64,000 bases of DNA, from NCBI RefSeq assembly GCF_022201045.2, contig NC_068560.1, positions 33,877,001-33,941,000 of the forward strand, written 5' to 3'. Below the pieces are notes generated by a model. That model made no database searches and was not told the DNA's origin. It saw nothing but the letters and a program-made list of their open reading frames with translations. This document shows positions 45,785 to 57,947 of this stretch, in pieces. Within the stretch, counting starts at the first letter, position 1. Every line of letters begins with the position of its first letter. This DNA is from Citrus sinensis. Its lineage: Eukaryota; Streptophyta; Magnoliopsida; Sapindales; Rutaceae. The translations under genes were made by a program, and so were the position numbers.

Positions 45785-47401
45785 TTAGATTAATTATTGT
45801 ATATGTCAATTTAATAACCCCCCAATTATTTCCATAATTGGTTCTGTACTTGCTGCTCATGTTTTTATAACAAAATATGGATTTAAATCCTAACTGGCTT
45901 TCACTTCTTTTAATTATTTGATGAAACTTTTATAAACCATCCTGAAAGTAACTTATTGAAATGAGAGAGATCAACTTCAGTTACTCGGGAAAATGAGCTA
46001 TTTTGTCCAAAGTCCAAACCAACTTGATATCATGTGGTTTATTTATCAATTTTATTATCTGAGAATCTAAAAATCAAATGCGATATTATCAAACAGATTC
46101 ATCCAAGAAAATGATCACCCCATGTCCGTCGCGTTGTGTCTAGGGATATTATTAAATTAGTACGTAAGTTATTCTACCATCCGATTTTTTGAGAAATTAT
46201 AATTTATCATATGATATTTTTTTTATATCAAATCACCACTGCCGTTTAAGTTTATGGAGTGAAAATATCTTATACTTTTGATGTCAGATTTTTTTTTTTT
46301 TTTAAAAAAAGCCAAGTTAACATTTTGGTGCTAAATTATTAAAACTTGAAATGTTAGGTGAGAAAAAGTAATTGTTAGAATTACTTAGTGGTGAAGCGAT
46401 AATGGGTAGTGATAGGCATCCCAAAATTTTACCCTAAATTATATAGGCAAGTGGTCATATCATTCAATTAATTGGTTGATAATTTTTCACAAGTTTCAAG
46501 TGATTTAATTATATTATCTCCACCCTTCACTTGGAGAAATTTTAGAATACCCCAGATGTACTATAATCAATTGATGCATACATGACATGTGTAATTGAAT
46601 TTAATACAATCATCACTTGCATGATAGTGGATCAAAATAAATGTACATATCTCATGGCATCATTGCTTGTTGTATGGGTGACATGATAACTCAAATGTAT
46701 TCTAGAATTTCTCCTCCATTTGATGAATGTCACATTATTGTGTAGCACTATTAATACAAAATATGCCATATAACTAATGTGAAAAGATATCCGCTGCTGA
46801 GATATGAGAATTTCTAAATAACAATTATTCTCACCAGATCAATATTCTCTGAATCTAATTAGATCGGTCCTTCATTGGAAATCAAATGCGGATTTTCTTA
46901 TGTGTTAATTACTATTCCTTCAAAAACTTGTTTGCAAGTAAGAATACTTGAACCTGTAAAAAAACTTAAAAAACACATTACATCCATGTCTTATAACAGC
47001 CATCACGAATTTAAATTTAAATTCTGAATTTTTCCTTTAAACAGCTCTCTCAATTCCAAAATTACCCCTTATTCTTCTTTTCTAATGACGAACTACATCA
47101 GAGATTCATCAAATCTTTTCTGCTATAATTTTATACCCATAAACTTGCTGAGTGTTGCTTACAAGATCATTGTTTTTGGGACTAAAATAATTACTCATCA
47201 TGAATTTTTCTTAGTTGATCAAGCTCTTCAAATTTGAATCATTTTCCTGGGCAACGTCACTTTGAAGTTAATTTTGTGCAAAATAAACTGTGATATTTCC
47301 TCTATTTGCAGTTGCAGTGGTAGTGGCAGCTAAAACTCTTACTGATCTTATAATTTGTTGATGACTTGTGTACTTTTAATTTAAATTTTTTCGGATAAAT
47401 T
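45785..47401. other. Intergenic, AT-rich
   Basis: No gene is supported. The piece at about 46400-46700 has some low-copy inverted similarity but no clear ends. Confidence 0.4.
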
Positions 47402-47825
47402 AAAAGATTTAGGTTCTTAAAGGCTGAACTTTGGGGTGTCTTGCATGGGTTAAGAATGGTATGGGACCTTGGCTATAAACGTCTCCAAGTTGGAATAGAT
47501 AACTGTAGTGTGGTGCAGCTTATAAAGGAGAATAATGCTAATGTCAACGAATATTCGAATATAATCGAGATGATTAGGGAACTCATGAGGAGGGATTGGA
47601 GGATTCAAATTGATCGCATCTACCGCGAAGCAAATTTGGCGGCTGATTTCCTTGTTACGCATACTTTGAGTTTGCCTGTTGGAGTGCACTTTCTTCATTC
47701 TGCCCCTTTAGGTTTGAGCTCTGTTTTGTATTCGGATATGTATGGGGTGACACAGCCCCGTTTTGTACCCCTCTAGCTCTTCTCTTTTAGAACCCCTTTT
47801 TTATCAAAAAAAAAGATTTAGGTTC
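47402..47825 (+). mobile_element. 5'-truncated L1-type LINE (RNase H tail) with 15-bp target duplication
   Basis: The body at 47417-47810 holds only the RNase H end of ORF2: KAELWGVLHGLRMVWDLGYK, then VGIDNCSVVQLIKENNANVN, IDRIYREANLAADFLVTHTL and a stop at 47774-47776, followed by a short 3' UTR and A tail. The exact 15-bp repeat AAAAGATTTAGGTTC lies at 47402-47416 and 47811-47825, proving a target-primed insertion truncated at the 5' end. The frame from 47420 to the stop is still open, so the insertion is fairly young, but it cannot be autonomous. Confidence 0.92.
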
Positions 47826-48721
47826 AGTTATGGATTCATAATGGGAACTCATTTCTTCCTTGCGCTACGAAGTTGAAGCAATGAGACGGTTTACCGATTG
47901 AAAAAATAAATAACTAAAAAAAGGTAGATGTACAAAATTCGATATGAAATTAGGGACACGAACCAATAGAATAATGATATATGTACGGGCTCGACTATGT
48001 TACACATAATATACAACATACACCAAACTGATGAGTTGAGTCGTGTACATATGTCATATGATATATTAATTAAATAAATAATTTGTCCTTGGGTTAATTT
48101 TTTTTTTTAAGTCCCTTAGTACTTTTGTCTTCATTTTTATCCTTATTACATGTATTATTACTCATTTATTGAAAATCAAATGGATTTTAACGTATGTAGA
48201 ATTTTGAATATGAAAAAAATTCGATGCTATATAAGCGTAAGTAATTGTTCCAAATGTATTAATTGAATTGTGGGCAAAGCCATCATCAGTATTGTTATTG
48301 GGAATGTTATAAGGTATCAATCAATCAATTGAGATGAATATTATGAAAACGACAGATATATATCACAAACACAAACATGCTAGTGCACTTTTATTGATTA
48401 AAACTTAGTAGAAGTAAACATCAGACGACATCCAAAGCAAAATCAAACATCTTGAAGAAGAGCCAAAGACAAAGCACTCCTCCAAATATCACACAGCAAA
48501 TCAACAAAGCAATGACCCGGCCGGCCAAATAATGAGCACCACACACGCGCAGTGCCTCAATTATTCAACTTAACTGTAGAGCGTTTACTTTGTATATATC
48601 ACATCATATAGACCGCTTTTTTATTCTTCTCAGTCACTCTTGAAATTATACCACAAACGACACAAACACTCAATAATATTTGTCAAACAAAGGCTGCAAC
48701 ATAACAATGCATGTTGTGTAG
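47826..48721. other. Intergenic spacer and probable NIP5;1 3' UTR
   Basis: No coding frame is supported. The segment 48380-48721 next to the aquaporin stop is presumably its 3' UTR. Confidence 0.4.
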
Positions 48722-51150
48722 CTAGCGACGGAAGCTTCTGGCCTCGCGTGGAGGATCGGTCTCGTTGTCACGGAGCTTGACGACAGTGTAGGTAGTAGCA
48801 CCAGCTAGAGCTCCAAGCGTGGGTGCCAGTAGAAATATCCATAATTTCTCGTAGTTTCCTGCCGCGACGGCGGGCCCCAGAGTCCGCACAGGGTTCATTG
48901 AACCACCACTTGATGGCCTGGTCAAAATCATAATTATCAAATGTAAGCATCGGCGCATTAATTCTAAAGTAAAATGTGCTTGTTATGCGGTTGCGAATTA
49001 ATCTAATCAGAAAGAATAAAGAAAGCGGTTTAAAGTCACCAACCCTGCTATGAGAATGTTGAGCATAACAGTAGCTCCAACAGCTATTCCTGCCAACTCC
49101 CCCACCTATATGTATATCAAGAGTCAAAGAGTTAAATGTAGTTTGAATTGAATTGGGTTAGATATTTAATGGTGCAACTAATTTTTATTAAATTGTAATA
49201 AAAGAACTAAAAGAAAAAAAAGAAAAGAACGTACTGCTCGAGTGTCAGTGGCGACTGCAGTGACGACGAACAAGAGATTGAAAGTGATGAGAAACTCGAG
49301 CGCAAAAGCCTGCCCAGTGTTTACGGAGGGAACGGTAACGCCACCGGACATGAAGGGATGGAACACGGCCTTGAGAGCAAAGGAGGCGCATATGGAGGCT
49401 GACACCTGTGCCATTATGTAAGCCGGAACCTGAACCCATGGGAAATGTCGAAGCGCCGCAAATGCTATGGTAAGGGACGGATTCAGGTGAGCTCCAGAGA
49501 TGTGTCCTGTTGAGAGAATAATGATCATTACGGCTAGCCCTGCACATGCTGCATTCCCTATCAGTGTCTCCGCCCCACTGTACTTCTGGTTCACTATGGG
49601 TCCTGCTGTTGCCGCAAATATTAGAATGAACGTTCCCACAAACTCTGCTCCTACCTGCATGCGTCCATCATCGTTAATTTAATTAATTTACTTTATAATA
49701 ACGACTTGGATACATTGACAATTGACATGTGGCGCTTCCGTGGAAATAAGTCACATTAGAGGTTGTTTGTTAAATGTTTGAAGTCTGAAATTTTATTAAT
49801 TTTAGATCTTTTCTAAAATTTACTTATTTATTTTTTGGAACTTATATATGATTTTCAAACATTTATATCTGAATAGAAAAAATAATTTTTTGTGACTTTT
49901 ATCTGAATGAGAAAATGTCTGAATGATAAGTAAATATTATATTATAAAAATATTTCTATAAAATAACTTATTTCCTAAACTATAAAATCTAATCATCTTT
50001 TTTGTTTTAATTTACAAGGATATAAATGTTAAATAATTAAGTTTAAAATATTTTTTATTATAAAAACAAACAAAATGTCACTTATATTCAGATATTAAAA
50101 AAACAAAAACAAACATATCATTTAAATTTCCATATTCAAACCCATTCAAGCTTAGAAAAAATAAGATTCATTTAGATTTCAGACAAAAAAATAAACACTA
50201 CCTTAGTTTCCAAGAATTTAAGCTAATCTGATTAATCCCATCCATCCCATTTAATTATATTTGAACCATTTCTCTCATTGCCTAAATTGATCAAAGGGAT
50301 AGGCATGTAAGATATTTATGCACATCATCTTACTTTTGCTGAGAAGATAAACTCATAAAACAAAACGCAGCTTCCAACAATACATAATAAAATAATAGAT
50401 TAGATGAGATGTCGTTTGTTTTAACGTCTTTCTTATTCTATATATATATATATATATATATATTTAGAATACCTATCCAACCCATTTATTATTATTCCTC
50501 TCGAGCATACGTCCATCCTTGTTATTAAGAAGCAAATACAAATTAGTGAATCTCGCTCTTGAGGACAGGATTAGCTATAGGTTCCTTAAAAAATATATTG
50601 AAAAAAAGGGGGGTCGGCGGGGGGGCTGATGCAGCTGGTGCGTGTACCGTTAATTAGTCGACCCTTGCTAAGAGATAGGGACCGTTTAACAAGCAAAATA
50701 TAATATAAAAATAATAAAAATAAATAAATCTAATAATGTGCAATTATTATTGATACACGTGGCGTGAATGTATAAACTATAATGATTCTTCAATAATATT
50801 AAAAGCCGGATTATTTTAGCAACAACAATACGTGAGCAATGCTGGAGGATCATTTTAGTACTAAAAAAAAAAAAAGAAGGTTTAATTAATGAAGCAGAAA
50901 TTAATTAAGCCCAGCTGGGCGGTACCTTGCGGGTGAGAGAGACATTTGGAACTGGAATATCCGGGAAGCTGCAGCTATTTGTGTGACCCCAGCTGCTTGG
51001 TGCAGTCACCGGCAAGCACTTGAATCCTGACTTCGCCTGTCGTTCATAAGACAGCGAGTCCACTCTCGCTGCTGACATCAGTGCTCCACCTGGCGTCCCT
51101 GGAGTCGCCGGAGTTGAAACCGCCGGCGTCCCCGGCTCTGATTCCGCCAT
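48722..51150 (-). CDS. NIP5-1: NOD26-like aquaporin NIP5;1, boric acid channel
   Basis: Four exons (50926-51150, 49235-49654, 49044-49105 and 48722-48917) give 300 residues, the expected length. The long N-terminus carries Thr-Pro-Gly repeats (STPATPGTPGG), reported as a polar-localisation and endocytosis signal in Arabidopsis NIP5;1. Six helices with two half-helices follow. The first pore motif is NPS at residues 133-135 (SGAHLNPSLTIAFAALRHFP) and the second is NPV at 244-246 (GSMNPVRTLGPAVA). NPS/NPV instead of NPA/NPA is the NIP5;1 signature and separates it from NIP6;1 (NPA/NPV). The C-terminus ends DPPREARSFRR, as in NIP5;1. The channel takes up boric acid at the root plasma membrane under boron limitation. 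Intron 1 holds a Harbinger-like MITE and an (AT)n tract. Confidence 0.96.
49756..50205. mobile_element. Harbinger-like MITE in NIP5;1 intron 1 (TTA target duplication)
   Basis: The element at 49759-50202 (444 bp) begins GAGGTTGTTTGTTAAATGTT, then GAAGTCTGAAAT. Its right end, reverse complemented, reads GGTAGTGTTTATTTTTTTGT, then CTGAAATC. TTA flanks both sides. The CTGAAT/CTGAAA-rich ends match the larger element at 53273-54103, so both belong to one family. Confidence 0.65.
50439..50462. repeat. (AT)n microsatellite in NIP5;1 intron 1
   Basis: About 12 AT dinucleotides. Confidence 0.85.
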
Positions 51151-51251
51151 TCCCCCGGTTCTAATTCTTTACTTCTACAGACAACAAATGACAACTATTT
51201 TTTTTTTTTTTTTTTTGGTTTTTATAGGTAATAAAAAAGGGATCAGACCTG

Positions 51252-51257
51252 TTACAT
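51252..51257 (-). promoter_or_regulatory. AUG-stop minimal uORF (ATGTAA), proximal, NIP5;1 leader
   Basis: On the minus strand this reads ATGTAA, 107 nt upstream of the start codon. In Arabidopsis NIP5;1 an AUGUAA in the 5' UTR makes ribosomes stall when boron is high and destabilises the mRNA. Presence in the mature leader is inferred, since the transcription start is not known here. Confidence 0.6.
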
Positions 51258-51435
51258 AATTTGAAGGCTTTTATAAAATTGTTGCTACGGAATGGTCTTA
51301 ATCCTTTCCAGGACTATAATAACACTAAGTATCTATAGAGATCTTTTACAAGAACATTAAGAAACTAACCCTACGATTTTTTTTTTTTTTTTTTTTTTGG
51401 TTTCGGCTTAATTTGAAGGAGGGGAAGGACTAAAC

Positions 51436-51441
51436 TTACAT
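51436..51441 (-). promoter_or_regulatory. AUG-stop minimal uORF (ATGTAA), distal, NIP5;1 leader
   Basis: On the minus strand this reads ATGTAA, 291 nt upstream of the start codon (from the A). It sits in the second copy of the duplicated leader module. Confidence 0.6.
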
Positions 51442-51670
51442 GATTTACAGGCTTTTATAAATGTATTGCTAAGGAGTAGCAGATAACACGAATCGAGCCA
51501 GATTAACTGAACACTATATAATTTTTACAAAAATATATCAGAAGCCGGACTCATGAGTTAGAAAGAATTTCTGGCAGGAGGCAACGAAGAAGCTAAAGAA
51601 AGGGGACGGAATTGAAAGAAAAGGCAAATGCAGGGCGAGAGTCGATGCATCACAATAAGTGATGTAGTTA

Positions 51671-51681
51671 ATATGTATATA
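51671..51681 (-). promoter_or_regulatory. Candidate TATA box of NIP5;1
   Basis: The plus strand reads ATGTATATATA; the complementary strand gives TATATATACAT about 525 bp upstream of the ATG. If used, the leader would be near 490 nt and include both ATGTAA sites. Based on motif only. Confidence 0.35.
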
Positions 51682-53269
51682 TACAGAAAACGAGGCCCTG
51701 AATTTCTTCGTTGAAGTGTCCACCTAATGATAATAATAATAAAAAAGAGAGCAAAGTCAATGACTCAATGCCCGTCCCCATGGCATCATCTTTAGCACCG
51801 AATGCTGCGGTTACAAGGACTAGCACGTTGAGCTTCATCACAGACCACAGTTGCCGTGTGATTTGAGTAAAAGAGCACATGATTGCTTCAGATCAGATCA
51901 AAGTTTTATCTATGCAATCGGCTCCTTCTTGTGAGCCTATCTTTTTGCATTACTTAAGTAATTCCACTACCCTTCCAATAATGTATGTAATTAAGTAACA
52001 ATTGAGACCTGCCTGTTTAAATATCACAAAAGAACAATTTTTTAAAATGAACTTCATTAGTATTATTATTAAAATGTTTCATGACTTTGGTTATTAAATT
52101 ACCTCCAAGTCCTAGGTACGTACAGTAGTCGTAAAGATATGCGCTTGTGTGGCACACTGTTTACTTTCATTATTTAATTTGGGACGTGAACATCTTTTCT
52201 TATTAGTTTTAATTTAGAGCCACAAGTTAAACTTATCAAAACGTGAACATCTCCATTATTATTTACTGTGAACTGCAATTTGTTATTAAGTTTTGCTTTG
52301 ACCGAATTTTAACCATTATTTACCAACTGAGATAAAAGCCCGAGAGAAATTGAGAGGCTTTTGAATTGCACCATTCTATCTTTTCTTATTAGTCAAATTA
52401 AGTTTGTGTGTGTGTGTGTGTGTGTCAATGAGAGTATCGCTTAAGTCATTAATGTAAAAAATAAGCTAAAAAAACATATTCTAATATATTATAGGAAAAA
52501 AAATATGTATTACAGTATGTGTTTTTCTTATGTTTTAATTTATCATTTACTTTAATAATTTAAGGATATGTTTGACACACGAGATTGAATTGGACTGGAT
52601 TAGATTGAATTTGTTAAACTAAGTTATATAATATTGTTTTATGTTCGTACAGTACTGAATTAGACTCTGTAAAATTATATTTGAATAGTATTAAATAGTA
52701 TTTAAGTTGATGTTCAGATATAAACATCAATTTTTCATGAAATTTTATAATAGTAATTAAAATAAATTTAAAAACAATTAATAAAAAATTACATATATTG
52801 TAAATAAGTTATTGGGCAGTCATAATATAATAAACAAATAAAAATATATAATTATTTAATTATTTTTATCAAATATTTAAAAAATTTATATAAAATCAAT
52901 TAATTAATGGTATTATTAATTTTCATGATTATTTTTAATATTGTATTAGTGATTATTAAATTTAATACAATTAATAATGCAATAAATTATTAAATGGTTA
53001 ATTTTGTTAATAAAGTATTAAATACACAAGTAATGAAAATCTAACCTCAAGAGTTAGTAGAAGTAAAAGTACCAATTTAGTTAGATCATAAATAATAAAT
53101 AAAAAATAAAAATTAAGTGAATCATAAATATAAAATTAATTAATTAAAAATAATGATATAAATGAAAGCCTCATAAATAGAAAACTTTTTTTTCTTTTAA
53201 TTTTATCCCTACTAAACCCATGTGTAAATTAGGATTACTAATCTCATGATTTTAGGATTAAATTTAAAT
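51682..53269. other. Upstream region of NIP5;1 and AT-rich intergenic DNA
   Basis: It contains a (TG)n run at about 52403-52425. No gene is supported; the frame at 51668-51880 overlaps the promoter and looks random. Confidence 0.4.
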
Positions 53270-54106
53270 TTAGGTGGCGTTTGTTTTTTTGTCTGAAATC
53301 TGAATAGACATGAATTAGTCTGAATTCTGAATAAATCTAAATGTCTGAATCTGAATAATTTATTTGTTTTTTCGTCTGAATCTCTGAAAATAAGTATTAA
53401 GTTGTTTTTTTTTTCAACTTAAAAAACTGAAAATGTGTAGTTTTACATTTGTATCCTTATTAAATTTAAATGTCAAATAAATAATATATTAAATACCACA
53501 ATATTTTAACATTTATAAATAAAACTAGATTAACAAAATATATTCATATAAATAAAACAATACCCAAAACGCATAACGAAGTGTGTCAGATCCAAAAAGA
53601 GTAGCAAAGCTATTAATTATTAAAAGTGAATGCTAGAAAACGTAATTGAAAAGTCAAATATAATAAAAGTGAATGCTAGAAAAGGTAATTGAAAAGTAAA
53701 AAAGAAAGGCCCAAGTCAAGTGCTTGCCTGGTGAGCAATTAATGGGAGATTCAAGAGAAATTAATGGGAAATTCAAGAACTGGACGAGAGAAGCAAAGTG
53801 AGGGGAGATTGCATGACGGCTAAAAAAATAATGATAAGATTATTATGTGGGATAAATTTTTTTAGGTGAGTTTTAGGATAGATATGAAAAACAAATTATA
53901 AAGTAGGGATATTTTTGACATTAGAAAGTAACTGACTTAATTCAGATTTTTCCATTCAGTAAAAAGCTAAAAAAATTAGCTTATTTTATTAAGTCAAAAT
54001 TATCTAAAAAGTCCTATTAAGTTATAAAAACAAACACTTCTAATTAACTTAATTAATTAAGTTAAGTCACTTTAAGTTATTAAGTTAAAAAACAAACGCC
54101 ACCTTA
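53270..54106. mobile_element. Harbinger-like non-autonomous element, 831 bp
   Basis: The element at 53273-54103 begins GGTGGCGTTTGTTTTTTTGT and ends AAAAAACAAACGCCACC, an inverted repeat of about 17 bp. It is flanked by TTA on both sides (53270-53272 and 54104-54106), the 3-bp target duplication of PIF/Harbinger. Subterminal CTGAAT repeats follow the left end. The centre has a small tandem repeat (AGTGAATGCTAGAAAA twice near 53624-53685). There is no coding capacity. Confidence 0.85.
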
Positions 54107-55552
54107 GTCTTCCTTAGTCTAATCCAACTAAGTTACCAAATATAAGATAAACATTTAATCTCAAAATTAGTCCAATCTCATACTTAATCCTAGCATCTAA
54201 AGATGGCCTAAAAGATTTCTAATTAAATAATGTGATATTAACCAATGGGCCTTTGATTCAATGGGAGAAGCCTTACACTTACAATGTTGAGTGCAAGTAT
54301 TTGAGCCTCCATAAGAGCTTTATAGGGGTTAATTTCAGTATTCCCTCAATTATAAACATAATTGAGTGGAAACTGTCTCTCCCTTACGAAATGTGAGTGG
54401 AGTAGGTATCCCTCGAATATTAGAGAGGGTTTAAAATATATGGGCAAGTGCTTCAGTGTGTCAATGTATGGCAGTGGTCCCAATTATATAGTATGATTGT
54501 AAATATTAATTATAATGTCTGATATAATGTCAGTAACATTCGTGTATAACAAACTTTAAAAAAAAATGAGATTATGACTACCATCCAATCTTTATAAATG
54601 ACTAATTAGGAATCCTTTAAATTATTAACATAAGGGATAAATTACAAGGAAAAAAAATACTTTAAATTATTTTGACTAATAATTTTGTGTTCAATAAAAA
54701 TTCAGGTCAACAATGAATTTTAATCTAATTTGATTAAGTTGATGAATAGACCCTCGGGCGTTCTCCTTGATTACATTCGTTTGTTAACTTGTCACCATCA
54801 AACAAGAATATATTCTTATTGAACGTGTGCATTAAAAGTATATCTAGAGATTAGTTTTTAATTTGCCCTAGTTTTGCTTCTTCTTCCAGTTAATCATAAC
54901 CCCACTTAGAAGTTATTGGACTGCCCTTTGTCCATATAAATACAAACTCATTTAAGTATTATACCACTTGGAACCCACCTTTTAAAGACCCGAGTTCAGG
55001 AAAGTTTCCCGAAGAATCTGCTACAGTGTGATTGCACACGTGAGTACCCTAGCATGTTTTGCTTGATTTTTCCTTTTTTTTTTGGCCTTTTCTACGTGAG
55101 CCAGAGACTTTGGGACCCATTTGTTAATTTCAGAAAAAGAGTAAGGAATGACAAAGCAAAAGCAGGTTCTGGCTCTGACTCGTCACATTTACCCACTTTC
55201 AACTATTTTTGGGCCTCATTTTTATTTGGGCTCTGGCTCTGAAGTTCAGATCATGCATAAGAAAGACTTGATGATATTACGATTATAAAAATGGCTTAAC
55301 TTGTAAGACTATTAGAGATTGAATCATAGACATGAATGAATCTGTTATTTGTTCACACTCACACTGAATTTGTTCTCATCACTTTTTTTAAAAAAAAAAA
55401 TTCGCAAACAAGTATACAACGGAAAGGCACTAGAAAATAACGTTTTACATTATGACCACAAAACAACAATACTTATAAAGACATCTTTGCAAATATTAAA
55501 ATTTTGAACATGACAATGACACAGACCACTTTGAATTATTTATCTACACAAA
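54107..55552. other. Intergenic, downstream of ADH copy 1
   Basis: No gene is supported; the 62-codon frame at 55054-55242 has no recognisable feature. The last 150 bp are presumably the 3' UTR of the first ADH gene. Confidence 0.4.
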
Positions 55553-57627
<2,075 letters not shown>

Positions 57628-57724
57628 CTTTTAGGAGAAACTGAGAACTGAAAGATTTTTTAGAACTCTTTAAAGCTTGCTTTAACGTTTGCTCTTGGTG
57701 GGAATTTATGGCAGTTTATCAAGG

Positions 57725-57733
57725 TATTTATAG
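57725..57733 (-). promoter_or_regulatory. TATA box of ADH copy 1
   Basis: The minus strand reads CTATAAATA about 100 bp upstream of the ATG at 57627. Confidence 0.6.
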
Positions 57734-57886
57734 CCCTATGAAACCAAATTAAAGAAGAGGTATCCCTGATTTAATAATGGATTCTTGTGCTGTTTAACTA
57801 TTTATGATATTATTGTAATAATTGTTTAGACTTTCAGATATAAACTTTTGCCTCAATACAGGATACACACACAAGAGGGGCAAACC

Positions 57887-57947
57887 CAAAACCATTCCCA
57901 GATTTGTTTCCCCGGATTTTAGTCCCTCGTTTTACTGTTGGTTTACA
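57887..57947 (-). promoter_or_regulatory. Conserved ADH upstream block with GGTTT words (copy 1)
   Basis: The plus strand reads CAAAACCATTCCCAGA, then GTCCCTCGTTTTACTGTTGGTTTAC. It is conserved with 63385-63446 above the second ADH, while the sequence on either side is much diverged. GGTTT/AAACC words are the GT part of the anaerobic response element described in maize and Arabidopsis ADH promoters, so a hypoxia-response role is a reasonable inference. Confidence 0.45.

Larger units (their letters stand above)
51198..51484 (-). repeat. Tandem duplicated leader module upstream of NIP5;1
   Basis: Two copies offset by 184 bp (51198-51300 and 51380-51484). Each has, on the plus strand, a long T tract, GGTTT, a purine-rich stretch, TTACAT, then ATTT(G/A)(A/C)AGGCTTTTATAAA and TTGCTA(C/A)GGA(A/G)T. 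They are clearly homologous but diverged outside this core. On the transcript strand each contains one ATGTAA. Confidence 0.75.
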
